Below are positions 45,464-55,227 of a stretch of 64,000 nt of DNA, piece after piece; positions within the stretch are counted from its first letter, which is position 1, and the number at the start of each line of letters is the position of its first letter. The stretch lies in the NCBI RefSeq assembly GCF_004193175.1, contig NZ_SAUH01000001.1, positions 3,426,001-3,490,000 of the forward strand. The letters are read 5' to 3'. This stretch comes from Streptomyces sp. RFCAC02 (GTDB taxonomy: Bacteria > Actinomycetota > Actinomycetes > Streptomycetales > Streptomycetaceae). Position numbers and translations under genes: made by a program. The notes under the pieces were generated by a model that saw nothing but the letters and a program-made list of their open reading frames with translations, was not told where the DNA came from and searched no databases.

Positions 45464-46102
45464 TCAGGGCGTGCCGGTGAGGTGCTGCTGGACGACCGGG
45501 GCCAGGCGGCGGATCAGGTCCTCCACGTCGGCGCCGGCCAGGGGCTCCACCTGGAGCACGTAGCGCAGCAGGACGACGCCCACGAGCTGCCCGGCCGCCA
45601 GCTCGGCGCGCAGCCGGGCGTCCGGGGCGTCGAGGCCGCCGGCGATCCGGCCCAGCAGCTCCGTGCCGACGTAGGCGCGGAAGATGCGCGCCGCCGTCTC
45701 GTTCACCACCGCCGAGCGGACCACCGCGAGCAGCGGACTGCGGGTCACCGGGTCCTCCCACACGCGGAAGAACAGCCGCGTGAACCGCAGTCCGAACTCC
45801 GCCACCGGGAACCGCGCCTCCTCCGGCAGCCGCCGGACCGCCGGCTCGGCGGCCGCCGCGACCGCCGCGGCGAAGACGCCCTCCTTGGTGCCGAAGTAGT
45901 GGTGGACGAGCGCCGGGTTGACGTCGGCGCCGCGCGCGATGGCGCGGATCGACGCCTTGTCGTACCCGTGCTCCCCGAACGCGGCGCGCGCCGAGGCCAG
46001 GATGCGCTGCCGCGTGTCCGGCGTGCCGTCCGCCGCCGCGGCGCGCGGCGGGCGGCCGGGGCCGCGCCGCGGGCGCCCGCCGTGCCCGGGGGCGGCCGTC
46101 AC
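45464..46102 (-). CDS. TetR family transcriptional regulator
   Basis: The 212-residue protein starts with a basic Gly/Pro/Arg tail, then the TetR DNA-binding domain [53 protein letters not shown], followed by an all-helical ligand domain of the TetR_C_17/18-like type. GTG 46102 overlaps the stop of the isomerase-like gene (GTGA), so both share an operon. The nearby ABC exporter, whose start codon is buried in an AT-rich palindrome (46991-47019), is the likely target: this TetR-ABC pairing is common in Streptomyces drug efflux. Confidence 0.9.
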   Translation of the reverse strand: MTAAPGHGGRPRRGPGRPPRAAAADGTPDTRQRILASARAAFGEHGYDKASIRAIARGADVNPALVHHYFGTKEGVFAAAVAAAAEPAVRRLPEEARFPVAEFGLRFTRLFFRVWEDPVTRSPLLAVVRSAVVNETAARIFRAYVGTELLGRIAGGLDAPDARLRAELAAGQLVGVVLLRYVLQVEPLAGADVEDLIRRLAPVVQQHLTGTP

Positions 46103-46932
46103 GGCCGGCTGTCCCCGCGCGGCGTGCCCGCCGGCGTGGCCAGGTGCAGCCGGGTGAACGCCAGGGCCTCGGCGAGGTCCGCCTCGCGCTGCGCCGACGA
46201 GGTGGCGCGGCGCGTGTTGATCTCGGCGACGACGTGCCCGGTGTAGCCGGCGGCGGCGAGCCCCTCCAGCAGTTCGGCGCACGGCTGCGACCCGCGCCCC
46301 GGCACGAGGTGCTCGTCCTTCCCCGAGCCGCTGCCGTCCGCGATGTGCACATGGCCGAGGCGGTCGCCCATGCGGCGGGCCATGGCGAGGGTGTCGGTCC
46401 GCGCGGTCGCCGTGTGGGAGAGGTCGAGGGTGTAGTGGGGGAAGTCCTCGTCGGTCGGGTCCCAGCCGGGGGCGTACGCCTGCATCTCGCGGTCCCGGTA
46501 GCGCCAGGGGTACATGTTCTCCACGGCGAAGCGGACGTCCGTCTCCTCGGCGAGCCGGTGGATGCCCGTGACGAAGTCCCGGACGTAGGAGCGCTGCCAG
46601 CGGAACGGCGGGTGCACCACCACGGTGGAGGCGCCGAGCCGTTCGGCGGCGGCACGGGCCAAGGTCAGCTTGCGCCAGGGGTCGGTCGACCACACCCGCT
46701 GCGTCACCAGCAGGCAGGGCGCGTGCACGGCCAGCACGGGGACGCCGTGCTCGTCGGACAGGCGCCGCAGCGCGTCGAGGTCCTGGCTCACCGGGTCGGT
46801 CCAGACCATCACCTCGACGCCGTCGTAGCCGAGCCGGCCGGCTATCTCGAAGGCCGCCGCCGTGTTCTCCGGATACACGGAGGCGGTCGAGAGCGCCACC
46901 TTCGCCTCCGGGACGCGTACCTGATGTGCCAC
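46099..46932 (-). CDS. Sugar phosphate isomerase/epimerase (AP endonuclease 2-like TIM barrel)
   Basis: The 277-residue protein is a metal-dependent TIM barrel. Candidate ligands follow the family order: [34 protein letters not shown] (Glu), YTLDLSHTA (Asp/His), [11 protein letters not shown] (His) and [11 protein letters not shown] (Glu). The substrate is unknown. GTG 46932 follows a TAGGCT box by 7 nt, suggesting a leaderless mRNA that also carries the TetR gene downstream. It is divergent from the ABC exporter operon, 71 bp between starts. Confidence 0.87.
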   Translation of the reverse strand: MAHQVRVPEAKVALSTASVYPENTAAAFEIAGRLGYDGVEVMVWTDPVSQDLDALRRLSDEHGVPVLAVHAPCLLVTQRVWSTDPWRKLTLARAAAERLGASTVVVHPPFRWQRSYVRDFVTGIHRLAEETDVRFAVENMYPWRYRDREMQAYAPGWDPTDEDFPHYTLDLSHTATARTDTLAMARRMGDRLGHVHIADGSGSGKDEHLVPGRGSQPCAELLEGLAAAGYTGHVVAEINTRRATSSAQREADLAEALAFTRLHLATPAGTPRGDSRP

Positions 46933-46939
46933 GGCGCCA

Positions 46940-46945
46940 AGCCTA
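46940..46945 (-). promoter_or_regulatory. -10 element TAGGCT, predicted leaderless start
   Basis: On the minus strand TAGGCT ends 7 nt before the GTG at 46932. Confidence 0.5.
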
Positions 46946-46990
46946 CGGCTCCGCGTGCGCAGCGCGGCTTGACGCGCGGTCCGGCCGGTG

Positions 46991-47019
46991 CTTAATTAAA
47001 CGCATGATTAATAAATCAT
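46991..47019. promoter_or_regulatory. AT-rich palindromic operator over the ABC exporter start codon
   Basis: CTTAATTAAACGC is followed by ATGATT-AATA-AATCAT, a perfect 6-bp inverted repeat that begins with the ATG of the exporter ATPase gene. TTAATTAA just upstream is also palindromic. The stretch is over 75 percent A/T in a genome that is about 73 percent G/C. It is a natural operator for the TetR protein encoded 0.9 kb away, and could hold the promoter as well. Confidence 0.6.
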
Positions 47020-47774
47020 CGGGCGCGCCGCCCGGCGCCGTCGTCGCGCGCGGTCTCGCGGTACGGCGCGGTGTCGTGTCCGTCCTGAAGGGGCTCGACT
47101 TCACCGTCCCGGCCGGCAGTGTCACCGGGCTGCTCGGCCCGTCCGGCTGCGGCAAGACGACCCTCATGCGCGCGATCGTCGGCGCCCAGGCGCGGGTCAC
47201 CGGCACCCTCGACGTGCTGGGCGCCCCGGCGGGCAGCGCCGGGCTGCGCGTCCGGATCGGGTACGTCACCCAGGCGCCGTCCGTCTACCTCGACCTGACC
47301 GTCCGGCAGAACCTCGACTACTTCGCCGCCGTCCTCGGGGTGCACCGCGCCGCCCGCCGCGACAGGGTCGAGCGCGCCCTCGCCGACGTGGACCTCACCC
47401 GGCACGGCGACGCCCTCACCACCGCGCTCTCCGGCGGCCAGCGCTCGCGCGTCTCCCTGGCCGTCGCGCTGCTCGGCACGCCGGACCTGCTCGTCCTGGA
47501 CGAGCCGACCGTCGGTCTCGACCCGGTGCTGCGCCGCGACCTGTGGAACCTCTTCCACCGCCTCGCCGACGAGCGGGGCGCCACCCTCCTCGTCTCGTCG
47601 CACGTCATGGACGAGGCCGACCGCTGCGGACGCCTCCTGCTCCTGCGCGACGGACGCCTCCTCGCCGAGGGGACACCCGACGACCTGCGGGAACGCACCC
47701 GCGCCGACACCATCGAGGACGCGTTCCTGCACCTCGTGGACCAGGACAGGGCCAAGGACGGAGACCACCGGTGA
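47004..47774 (+). CDS. ABC exporter ATP-binding protein (DrrA-like)
   Basis: The 256-residue ATPase has Walker [16 protein letters not shown]-loop GYVTQAPSVYLDLTVRQNL, signature LSGGQRSRVSLAVALL, Walker B LLVLDEPTVGLD and H-loop LLVSSHVMDEADRC. This is the drug/lipid-export class that pairs with ABC-2 permeases. ATG 47004 sits inside an AT-rich palindrome, so codons 1-6 (ATG ATT AAT AAA TCA TCG) are unlike the rest of the gene. The stop overlaps the permease start by 4 nt. Confidence 0.93.
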   Translation: MINKSSGAPPGAVVARGLAVRRGVVSVLKGLDFTVPAGSVTGLLGPSGCGKTTLMRAIVGAQARVTGTLDVLGAPAGSAGLRVRIGYVTQAPSVYLDLTVRQNLDYFAAVLGVHRAARRDRVERALADVDLTRHGDALTTALSGGQRSRVSLAVALLGTPDLLVLDEPTVGLDPVLRRDLWNLFHRLADERGATLLVSSHVMDEADRCGRLLLLRDGRLLAEGTPDDLRERTRADTIEDAFLHLVDQDRAKDGDHR

Positions 47775-48508
47775 ACGCCACCCGTACCCTCGCCACCGCG
47801 CAGCGCGTACTGCGCCAGCTCCGCCACGACCCCCGCACCATCGCGCTGCTGCTCCTCATCCCGGTGCTGCTGCTGGTGCTCCTGTACTACGTCTTCGACT
47901 CCGACCCCGGTGCCTTCGACCGCATCGGATCATCCCTGCTGGGCATCTTCCCGATGGTGACGATGTTCCTCGTCACCTCCATCGCCACACTGCGGGAGCG
48001 CACCTCCGGCACGCTGGAACGGCTCCTCGCCATGCCGCTGGGCAAGGGCGACCTGATCCTCGGCTACGCCCTCGCGTTCGGCGCGCTCGCCGCCGTCCAG
48101 GCCGGTGTCGCCACGGGGGTCGCGCTGTGGTTCCTCGACCTGGACGTCGCCGGCTCGCCGTGGCTGCTGCTCGTCGTCGCGCTGCTGAACGCCCTGCTGG
48201 GCACCGCGCTCGGGCTGTTCGTCTCCGCGTTCGCGGCATCGGAGTTCCAGGCCGTGCAGTTCATGCCCGCCGTGCTCTTCCCGCAGATCCTGCTGTGCGG
48301 GCTGTTCGCGCCGCGCGACTCCATGCAGCCGGTCCTGGAGTACGCCTCCGACGTGCTGCCGATGTCGTACTCGGTCGACGGCATGGAGCAGGTCCTGCGC
48401 CACACCGACCTCACCGGCGACTGGGTGCGTGACGCCCTCGTCGTCGCCGCCTTCGCCGCCGGGCTCCTCGCGCTCGGTGCCGCGACGCTGCGCCGCCGCA
48501 CCGCCTGA
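47771..48508 (+). CDS. ABC-2 type exporter permease (DrrB-like)
   Basis: The 245-residue protein has six membrane helices in the ABC-2 pattern, with the LLLLIPVLLLVLLYYVF first span, RERTSGTLERLLAMPLGKGD (the coupling segment contacting the ATPase), and FAPRDSMQPVLEYASDVLPM before the last helices. It forms an exporter with the upstream ATPase; GTG 47771 overlaps that gene's stop. The substrate (drug, lipid or polyketide) is not evident. It is convergent with ppx, 23 bp apart. Confidence 0.92.
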   Translation: MNATRTLATAQRVLRQLRHDPRTIALLLLIPVLLLVLLYYVFDSDPGAFDRIGSSLLGIFPMVTMFLVTSIATLRERTSGTLERLLAMPLGKGDLILGYALAFGALAAVQAGVATGVALWFLDLDVAGSPWLLLVVALLNALLGTALGLFVSAFAASEFQAVQFMPAVLFPQILLCGLFAPRDSMQPVLEYASDVLPMSYSVDGMEQVLRHTDLTGDWVRDALVVAAFAAGLLALGAATLRRRTA

Positions 48509-48531
48509 CCGCGCCGCGGGCGGCGCCGGCG

Positions 48532-49470
48532 TCAGCCCTCCGCCGTCCGCATCCCGTCGAGCCGCCGCAGGATCACGCCCTCCCGCAGCGCCCACGGGCA
48601 CACGTCGAGCACCTCCACGCCGAAGAGGTCCATCGCCGCCTCGGCGACCAGCGCGCCCGCGAGCAACTGCCGCGCGCGGCCCTCCGAGACGCCGGGAAGC
48701 TCCTGCCGCTCCCGCACCGGCATCCCGGCGAGCTTCTGCCCCCACGTCCGCAGGTCGTCGCGGCTCAGCTCGCGCCGCACGTACAGGCCGTCCGCCGACC
48801 GCGCCGCGCCCGCCATCCGCGCGAGCTGCTTGAACGTCTTCGACGTGCCGACGACCCGGTCCGGCGCCCCGAGCCGCGTGACGTCCCGCACGGCGTCGGC
48901 GACGCACGAGCGCACGTACCGCCGCAGCGACCGCACGTCCGCCGCCGAGGGCGGGTCGCCCGGCAGCCGGGCCGCCGTCAGCCGGCCCGCGCCCAGCGGC
49001 AGCGACACCGCCGCGTCCGGCTCCTCGTCCACCCCGACCGCGATCTCCAGCGACCCGCCGCCGATGTCGAACAGCAGCAGCCGCCCCGACGACCACCCCG
49101 TCCACCGCCGCGCCGCGAGGAACGTGAGGCGCGCCTCGTCCTCGCCGGAGAGCACCCGGAGTTCGACGCCCGTGCCGTTCGCCACGCGCCGCAGCACCTC
49201 GTCCGCGTTCGTGGCCTCGCGCACCGCCGAGGTGGCAAACGGCAGCAGCTCGGCGACGCCCCGGTCCTCGGCCACCTCCAGCGCCTCGCGCACCGTGGCC
49301 ACCAGGCGGTCCACGCCGTCGGCGCCGATCGCCCCCCGCTCGTCCAGCAGTTCGGCGAGGCGCAGCTCCGTCTTGTGGGAATACGCGGGCAGCGGACGCG
49401 CCCCTGGATGCGCATCCACCACCAGCAGGTGAACCGTGTTCGAACCCACGTCGAGGACCCCGAGTCTCAT
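48532..49470 (-). CDS. Ppx/GppA family phosphatase
   Basis: The 312-residue ASKHA-fold enzyme has [64 protein letters not shown] and [14 protein letters not shown]. Family members hydrolyse polyphosphate or pppGpp; the short form without the HD domain is typical of actinobacterial exopolyphosphatases (PPX1-like). ATG 49470 has no strong ribosome binding site; TAGCGT lies 8 nt upstream. It is divergent from the Cys-rich gene with only 35 bp between starts. Confidence 0.9.
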   Translation of the reverse strand: MRLGVLDVGSNTVHLLVVDAHPGARPLPAYSHKTELRLAELLDERGAIGADGVDRLVATVREALEVAEDRGVAELLPFATSAVREATNADEVLRRVANGTGVELRVLSGEDEARLTFLAARRWTGWSSGRLLLFDIGGGSLEIAVGVDEEPDAAVSLPLGAGRLTAARLPGDPPSAADVRSLRRYVRSCVADAVRDVTRLGAPDRVVGTSKTFKQLARMAGAARSADGLYVRRELSRDDLRTWGQKLAGMPVRERQELPGVSEGRARQLLAGALVAEAAMDLFGVEVLDVCPWALREGVILRRLDGMRTAEG

Positions 49471-49493
49471 GACGGTCAACGCTACCCGCCCCT

Positions 49494-49499
49494 TACTCT
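49494..49499 (+). promoter_or_regulatory. -10 element TACTCT, predicted leaderless start
   Basis: TACTCT ends 6 nt before GTG 49506. The promoter must overlap that of the divergent ppx gene in the 35-bp gap. Confidence 0.55.
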
Positions 49500-49505
49500 G
49501 ACTGT

Positions 49506-50390
49506 GTGGCGAAGACGAAGAGGGCGAAGCCGGGCAAGGCGCACAAGCAGCTCGACGGTGCGCGACGGCGCGCGGCGGGGGAGGAGGTGCCGCTCGACCA
49601 CGCCCGTGCATGGGTCGAGTTCCCCGACCCGGCCGACTCCGAACAGGTGTTCCGCTGCGACCTGACGTGGCTCACATCACGCTGGAACTGTGTCTTCGGC
49701 CGCGGCTGCCAGGGCATCCAGGCCGGCCGCGCGAGCGACGGCTGCTGCTCGCTCGGCGCCCACTTCTCCGACGAGGACGACGAGCGCCGCGTCGCCGGCC
49801 ACGCCGCCCGACTCACGCCCGACACCTGGCAGTTCCACGCCGAGGGCACCTCCCCGGCCGGCTTCACCGAACTCGACGAGGACGGCGACCGCCGCACCCG
49901 CCGCCACGAGGGCGCCTGCATCTTCCTGAACCGCCCCGGCTTCCCCGGCGGCGAGGGCTGCGCCCTGCACACCCTGGCGCTCGCCGAGGACCGCGAACCC
50001 CTGGAGACCAAGCCCGACGTGTGCTGGCAGCTCCCCGTCCGCCGCACCTACGACTGGGTGGAGCGCCCCGACGGCGAGGAGGTCCTGTACGTCGGCATCG
50101 GCGAGTACGACCGGCGCGGCTGGGGCGGCGGCGGCCACGACCTGCACTGGTGGTGCACCGGCGCGCCGGCCGCGCACACGGCCGCCGAGCCGCTGTTCCG
50201 CACGTACCGGCCCGAGCTGATCGAGCTGATGGGCAAGGAGGGGTACGACGTGCTCGCCGGGCTGTGCGAGCAGCGGCTCGCCGCCCAGTCCGCGCTGCCG
50301 CCCGGGGTACGCCTCCTCCCGCTGCTGGCCCCGCACCCGGCCGACCCGGTGCCCACCGTCCCCGCGCCCGCCGCCCCGGCGCCGCGCTAG
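49506..50390 (+). CDS. Conserved Cys-rich protein, possible metal or Fe-S binder (YkgJ/DUF3109-like)
   Basis: The 294-residue protein has a basic N-terminus ([15 protein letters not shown]) and nine cysteines in the core: [60 protein letters not shown] and the later HWWCTGAP. The CC pair and the spacing recall YkgJ/DUF3109 zinc- or iron-chelating proteins, but I could not confirm the family. A helical segment and a Pro/Ala-rich tail follow. It is not secreted. GTG start with a leaderless-type promoter. Confidence 0.75.
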   Translation: MAKTKRAKPGKAHKQLDGARRRAAGEEVPLDHARAWVEFPDPADSEQVFRCDLTWLTSRWNCVFGRGCQGIQAGRASDGCCSLGAHFSDEDDERRVAGHAARLTPDTWQFHAEGTSPAGFTELDEDGDRRTRRHEGACIFLNRPGFPGGEGCALHTLALAEDREPLETKPDVCWQLPVRRTYDWVERPDGEEVLYVGIGEYDRRGWGGGGHDLHWWCTGAPAAHTAAEPLFRTYRPELIELMGKEGYDVLAGLCEQRLAAQSALPPGVRLLPLLAPHPADPVPTVPAPAAPAPR

Positions 50391-50499
50391 CCGTCGTCCG
50401 GATGTCTCGCATCCCGGTATCCCGGTCCCGGAACGCGGGCCGGAGGCGTAGCCTCGACGGTGCACTCGTTCAGCCTCGTGAGGAGATCGGATCACCACC

Positions 50500-52341
50500 A
50501 TGGCGACACTGAGGTCCCGTACCGTCACCCACGGCCGTAACGCGGCGGGCGCCCGTGCCCTCCTCCAGGCCGCCGGCGTAGCGCGGGAGGACTTCGGGAA
50601 GCCGATCATCGCGGTGGCGAACAGCTTCACCGAGTTCGTCCCCGGCCACACGCACCTCCAGCCGGTGGGCCGGATCGTGTCCGACGCGATCCGCGCGGCG
50701 GGCGGTATCGCGCGCGAGTTCAACACGATCGCCGTCGACGACGGCATCGCCATGGGCCACGGCGGCATGCTGTACTCCCTGCCGTCCCGCGATCTGATCG
50801 CCGACTCGGTCGAGTACATGGTCGAGGCCCACTGCGCCGACGCGCTCGTGTGCATCTCCAACTGCGACAAGATCACACCGGGCATGCTGATGGCCGCGAT
50901 GCGCATGAACATCCCGACGGTCTTCGTGTCCGGCGGCCCCATGGAGTCCGGCACCGCGACCCTGGTGGACGGCACCGTCCGCAAGCTCGACCTGATCTCG
51001 GCGATCTCCGAGGCGGCCAACGAGTCGGTGTCCGACGAGGACGTCCTCCGCATCGAGAACAACGCCTGCCCCACCTGCGGCTCCTGTTCCGGCATGTTCA
51101 CCGCCAACTCGATGAACTGCCTCGTCGAGGCGATGGGCCTCGCCCTCCCCGGCAACGGCTCCGTCCTCGCCACCCACACCGCGCGCCGCGCCCTGTACGA
51201 GGACGCCGGCCGCGCCGTCGTGGACCTCGCCCGCCGCTTCTACGACGACGACGACGCCACCGTCCTGCCCCGGGCGATCGGCTCCCGCGCCGCCTTCGAG
51301 AACGCCATGGCCCTCGACATCGCCATGGGCGGCTCGACCAACACGATCCTCCACCTCCTCGCCGCGGCCCAGGAGGCCGGCCTCGACTTCGGCCTCAAGG
51401 AGATCGACGCCCTCTCGCGCCACATGCCGTGCATCGCCAAGGTCGCGCCCAACGGCTCGTACTACATGGAGGACGTCCACCGCGCCGGCGGCATCCCCGC
51501 GCTCCTCGGCGAGCTGCACCGCGCCGGCCTGCTCAACGAGGACGTCCACAGCGTCCACAGCCCCTCGCTCGCCGACTGGCTGAAGACCTGGGACATCCGC
51601 GGCGGCTCGCCGTCGCCGGAGGCCGTCGAGCTGTTCCACGCGGCACCCGGCTGCGTCCGCTCCTCCAGCGCCTTCTCCCAGTCCGAGCGCTGGGACACGC
51701 TCGACACCGACGCCGAGCGGGGCTGCATCCGCGATGTCGCGCACGCCTACTCGCGCGAGGGCGGCCTCGCCGTCCTGTACGGCAACCTCGCCGAGGACGG
51801 CGCGGTCGTGAAGACGGCGGGCGTGGACGAGTCGATCTGGGTCTTCGAGGGTCCCGCCGTCGTGGTGGACTCGCAGGAGGAGGCCGTCGACGCGATCCTC
51901 ACCAAGCGCGTCAAGGAGGGCGACGTCGTCGTCGTCCGGTACGAGGGGCCGCGCGGCGGGCCCGGCATGCAGGAGATGCTGCACCCCACGTCGTTCCTGA
52001 AGGGCCGCGGCCTCGGCAAGAAGTGCGCGCTGATCACCGACGGCCGCTTCTCCGGCGGCACGTCCGGCCTGTCCATCGGCCACGCCTCCCCCGAGGCGGC
52101 GGCGGGCGGCACGATCGCGCTGGTCCGGGAGGGCGACCGCATCCGCATCGACATCCCGAACCGCCGCATGGAGCTGCTGGTGCCGGACGAGGAGCTGGCC
52201 GCGCGCCGGGAGGCGCTCGGCGGCCGGTACGCGCCGGCGGCGCGCGACCGCAAGGTGTCCCTCGCGCTGCGCGCCTACGCGGCCATGGCGACCAGCGCCG
52301 ACCGCGGCGCCGTCCGCGACATCAGCAAGCTGGAGGGCTGA
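50500..52341 (+). CDS. ilvD: Dihydroxy-acid dehydratase
   Basis: IlvD dehydrates dihydroxy acids in valine, leucine and isoleucine synthesis. The 613-residue protein has the Fe-S ligands in [11 protein letters not shown] and [14 protein letters not shown], then [22 protein letters not shown] loop [20 protein letters not shown] and a lysine-rich C-terminal barrel. The extra cysteines fit the long, [4Fe-4S]-type family. ATG 50500 follows GAGGAGATCGGATCACC. Its stop is 4 bp from the stop of the convergent kinase gene, so no terminator fits between them. Confidence 0.97.
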   Translation: MATLRSRTVTHGRNAAGARALLQAAGVAREDFGKPIIAVANSFTEFVPGHTHLQPVGRIVSDAIRAAGGIAREFNTIAVDDGIAMGHGGMLYSLPSRDLIADSVEYMVEAHCADALVCISNCDKITPGMLMAAMRMNIPTVFVSGGPMESGTATLVDGTVRKLDLISAISEAANESVSDEDVLRIENNACPTCGSCSGMFTANSMNCLVEAMGLALPGNGSVLATHTARRALYEDAGRAVVDLARRFYDDDDATVLPRAIGSRAAFENAMALDIAMGGSTNTILHLLAAAQEAGLDFGLKEIDALSRHMPCIAKVAPNGSYYMEDVHRAGGIPALLGELHRAGLLNEDVHSVHSPSLADWLKTWDIRGGSPSPEAVELFHAAPGCVRSSSAFSQSERWDTLDTDAERGCIRDVAHAYSREGGLAVLYGNLAEDGAVVKTAGVDESIWVFEGPAVVVDSQEEAVDAILTKRVKEGDVVVVRYEGPRGGPGMQEMLHPTSFLKGRGLGKKCALITDGRFSGGTSGLSIGHASPEAAAGGTIALVREGDRIRIDIPNRRMELLVPDEELAARREALGGRYAPAARDRKVSLALRAYAAMATSADRGAVRDISKLEG

Positions 52342-52345
52342 GGGC

Positions 52346-54496
52346 TCAGCTCCCGCCCGCGTCCTCTTCGGCGAGCGCGTCCACGGGCGTGGCGTACAGC
52401 GTGTTCCCCAGGGTCACGACGTACGCCACGCCCGTGTCCGTCACGACGGGTGCCGGGGCGGAGCCGTCGCTGCCGAGGCCCGGCGTGCCGGGGTGCGCGG
52501 CGCCGCGCCGGTCCGCCGTACCGCCGTCCGCGGGAAGACGGTGGAGCCGCCCCTCGCCGTCCGACACGTACAGCGCCCCGTCCCGCGCGGCCGGCCGCGA
52601 CATGACCCGTACGCCCGTGTCGCGGTCCCACAGCACCTTCCCCGCCGCCGCGTCGACCGCGGTGACGCGGCCGTTCAGCGACGAGGCGTACACCGTGCCG
52701 TCGGCCACGACGCCGCGCGGTTCGGCGGGCACCGGCAGCGGGGTGCGGGTCCACGCGTCCGCGCCGCCGCCGTCGAGGGCGAGCCGCAGCACGGCGGTGG
52801 TGACGGGCACCTCCGGGTCCAGCTCCTGGAAGTACGCCGCGCCGCCGTCCATCCCGATCAGCTCCAGCGCGCCCGCGGTCTCCGGCGGCGGGGTGACCGG
52901 CACCGGCCACAGGGGGCGGCCCGCCGGGTCGAGGAGCATGAGCTCGGGCGCGCCGCCGGACGCGGTGTCCCGTGTCTCGACCAGCAGCCGGTCGCCGTGC
53001 GCCGCCGTCGCCGTGACATAGCGGCCCGGCGCCTCCCACACCCCGGCGGGCGCGAGGCCGTCCGTGCGGTAGAACCGCAGCGTGCTGTCCCCGTTCCGCA
53101 GGGCCAGGGTGCCGCCGGCGAGCAGGTGCAGGGAGCCGGCCGCCTCGGGCGCGTCGATCTCGCCGCGCTCCGCCCCGTCCGGGCCGAGGACGACGACGCC
53201 CTTGTCCGACCTCGCGTACACCGCGCCGCCGTCCGTGACGGCGGTCGGCCCGCCGTACGCGTCGCGCGGCCCCTCGTGGCGGAAGCGCTCCGTGCCGTCG
53301 GGGCCGAGCAGGACCGTGAGCTGCCCGCCGGCCGAGCACAGCAGCCCGTCGTCGGCCGGTGCGCAGGAGAAGCCGCCCGTCGCCGCGTCCAGGACACCGA
53401 GGTCACGGAGGTCCAGCTCCCATGGCCGGAACTCCGCGGCCTCGTCACGAGTCTCCGCGTCCTGCGTCTCCCGCGCTGCGGTCCCCCCGTCGTCCCAGGG
53501 CGCCACGACCCACACCCCGCCGCCCGCCACGGCAAGGGCCACCAGCGCCGTCACCCCAGCGGTCCACCGCCTGCGCCGGCGCGTCCGCCCGTCGGGGGAT
53601 GTGTCGGGCAGCGGCACGGACCGCCGTTCCTCCGCCGCCGGACCCGCCGCATCCGGCCAGTGCGGCGCCACCGCGCCGCCCCCGCCGCGGGCCACCGTGC
53701 CGAGACGCAGAAGATCGGCCACCGGCGGCCGCCGCTCCGGGTCCTTCGCGAGGCACCGCGCCACCGTGTCCCGCAGCACGCCGGGCACCGCGTCGAGATC
53801 GGGCTCCTCGTGCACCACCCGGTAGGCCACGGCGAACGGGTCCCCGTCCGCGTCGAACGGACTGCGCCCCGTCACCGCGTACGCCACCACGGCGCCCAGC
53901 GCGAACACGTCCGCCGCCGCCGTGACCTCCCCGCCGCCGGTGAGCTGCTCCGGCGCCATGAACGGCGGCGACCCCAGCACCGCGCCCTGCTCGGTGAGCC
54001 GCCGGCTGTCGGCCAGCGCCCGGGAGATCCCGAAGTCGATCAGCCGCACCCCGTCGTCGGCGAGCAGGACGTTGCCCGGTTTCAGGTCGCGGTGGACGAG
54101 CCCGCACCGGTGGATGTCCCGCAGCGCCTCGGCGAGCTGCGCCCCGAGGCGGGCGGCCTCGCCCGTGCCGAGGGGACCGCCGTCCTCCACCCGGTCCGTC
54201 AGCGAGCCGCCCGGCACGTACAGCGTCGCGAGCCACGGCGGGTCGCCGTCCGGGTCGGCGTCCACGACCGGCGCCGTGAACGCGCCGCTCACCCGCCGCG
54301 CCGCGGCCACCTCGCGCCGGAACCGCGCCCTGAACCCCGCGTCGCCCGCGTACTCGGGGCGGATCACCTTCACCGCGAGCAGCCGGCCCCCCGCCGTCCG
54401 CGCCAGGTGCACGACGCCCATGCCGCCGCCGCCGAGCCGGCGTTCCAGGACGTACTCGCCCAGCCGCCGCGGCGCGGTGTCCCGGTCGTCCGTCAT
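52346..54496 (-). CDS. Ser/Thr protein kinase with transmembrane helix and PQQ-like beta-propeller ectodomain
   Basis: The 716-residue receptor kinase has a Hanks-type domain (residues ~15-275): LGGGGMGVVHLAR, AVKVIRPEY, HRDLKPGNVLL, DFGISRAL and PPFMAPEQLTGGGEV. A Pro/Arg linker leads to one membrane helix (around 355-375, AGVTALVALAVAGGGVWVV), then about 340 residues with repeated strands such as GGQLTVLLGPDG, VYARSDKGVVVLGPDG and LYVSDGEGRLHRLPADGG, typical of WD40/PQQ-like propellers. The outer propeller probably senses a ligand or cell-wall component. ATG 54496 follows a GGGGGG stretch. Confidence 0.92.
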   Translation of the reverse strand: MTDDRDTAPRRLGEYVLERRLGGGGMGVVHLARTAGGRLLAVKVIRPEYAGDAGFRARFRREVAAARRVSGAFTAPVVDADPDGDPPWLATLYVPGGSLTDRVEDGGPLGTGEAARLGAQLAEALRDIHRCGLVHRDLKPGNVLLADDGVRLIDFGISRALADSRRLTEQGAVLGSPPFMAPEQLTGGGEVTAAADVFALGAVVAYAVTGRSPFDADGDPFAVAYRVVHEEPDLDAVPGVLRDTVARCLAKDPERRPPVADLLRLGTVARGGGGAVAPHWPDAAGPAAEERRSVPLPDTSPDGRTRRRRRWTAGVTALVALAVAGGGVWVVAPWDDGGTAARETQDAETRDEAAEFRPWELDLRDLGVLDAATGGFSCAPADDGLLCSAGGQLTVLLGPDGTERFRHEGPRDAYGGPTAVTDGGAVYARSDKGVVVLGPDGAERGEIDAPEAAGSLHLLAGGTLALRNGDSTLRFYRTDGLAPAGVWEAPGRYVTATAAHGDRLLVETRDTASGGAPELMLLDPAGRPLWPVPVTPPPETAGALELIGMDGGAAYFQELDPEVPVTTAVLRLALDGGGADAWTRTPLPVPAEPRGVVADGTVYASSLNGRVTAVDAAAGKVLWDRDTGVRVMSRPAARDGALYVSDGEGRLHRLPADGGTADRRGAAHPGTPGLGSDGSAPAPVVTDTGVAYVVTLGNTLYATPVDALAEEDAGGS

Positions 54497-54579
54497 GCCA
54501 TCCCCCCGGTGGGCCGCAGTGCCGGTGGACAGCGTACTGGGGTGCCGCGCCGCGGAGCGGTACGGCCATAATCGACCAC

Positions 54580-55083
54580 ATGTCCCCCTCCGCACGCACC
54601 CCAGAACCTGCACCCGACGCGGAACCGCGGCCCGACTCCATCAGGTTCTACGGCACCACCTGGGTCGACCACTCCGGCGGCTACCGCGTGCGGCGCGTGC
54701 TCCTGGCGCTCGGTTCCACGGTGCTGACACTCGTGGGCGCCGTCGTGCTGTGGCTCTGCTACGTCAGCCTGGTGGGCACGGACACGGCGTCATGGCTGCG
54801 GTCCCTGGTCGTCCTCGCGCTGGTGCTGTGCACCGCGATCTCGTTCACGCGCGCGTGGGCCGGCTACACGCGGCCGCGGCCCGCCGACGCGGCGGACGAG
54901 TCGGCGTTCCGCAGCATCAGGATCGTCGGCTTCGTCGGCGTGCTGCTCGCGTACGCGCTGCGCAGCCTGGTCGAGGCGCCGGGGGAGAAGCTGCTCCGCC
55001 TCGACCACGAGGCCGCGCTCGACCAGTACCGCCGCCGTACGCGCAAGCGCTCCCGCAACCCGTCGCGTCGGGGGAAACGCTGA
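54580..55083 (+). CDS. Conserved multi-span membrane protein, function unknown
   Basis: The 167-residue protein has a Pro-rich N-terminus, then three hydrophobic helices (about 40-62, 72-90 and 112-125), with a strongly basic C-terminus (RRRTRKRSRNPSRRGKR) facing the cytosol. I do not recognise a family with a known role. CATAAT lies 7 nt before ATG 54580 and may be a leaderless-type promoter. It is divergent from the receptor kinase (83 bp between starts), so it could be a functional partner. Confidence 0.75.
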   Translation: MSPSARTPEPAPDAEPRPDSIRFYGTTWVDHSGGYRVRRVLLALGSTVLTLVGAVVLWLCYVSLVGTDTASWLRSLVVLALVLCTAISFTRAWAGYTRPRPADAADESAFRSIRIVGFVGVLLAYALRSLVEAPGEKLLRLDHEAALDQYRRRTRKRSRNPSRRGKR

Positions 55084-55116
55084 ACCGCCCTCCGGGGTAA
55101 CCCCTATCTTTCCCTG

Positions 55117-55144
55117 ACGGGTGTCAGAAAAAATTGACACCCGT
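55117..55144. promoter_or_regulatory. Palindromic operator with a consensus -35 for the winged-helix gene
   Basis: ACGGGTGTCA and TGACACCCGT are perfect 10-bp arms around the 8-nt GAAAAAAT. The right arm contains TTGACA (55134-55139), a perfect -35; GAGGCT lies 18 nt further on as a -10. A protein bound here would block the promoter. The likely binder is the winged-helix protein encoded from 55228. The arm and spacer lengths resemble CIRCE-like and ArsR/MarR-type operators, but the sequence matches none that I know. Confidence 0.6.
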
Positions 55145-55227
55145 GGGGCGTCCTTGCGAGGCTCCTGCGCGTACCTGGAAGAACGCCGCGCGTGCGCCGG
55201 CGCCGCAGGACGGGAAGGAGGGGGAGC

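Noticed and set aside
44921..46246. Plus-strand 441-codon frame across the gap and TetR gene
   Set aside because: Codons lack G/C third-position bias in the gap, and the rest is antisense to TetR and the isomerase-like gene.
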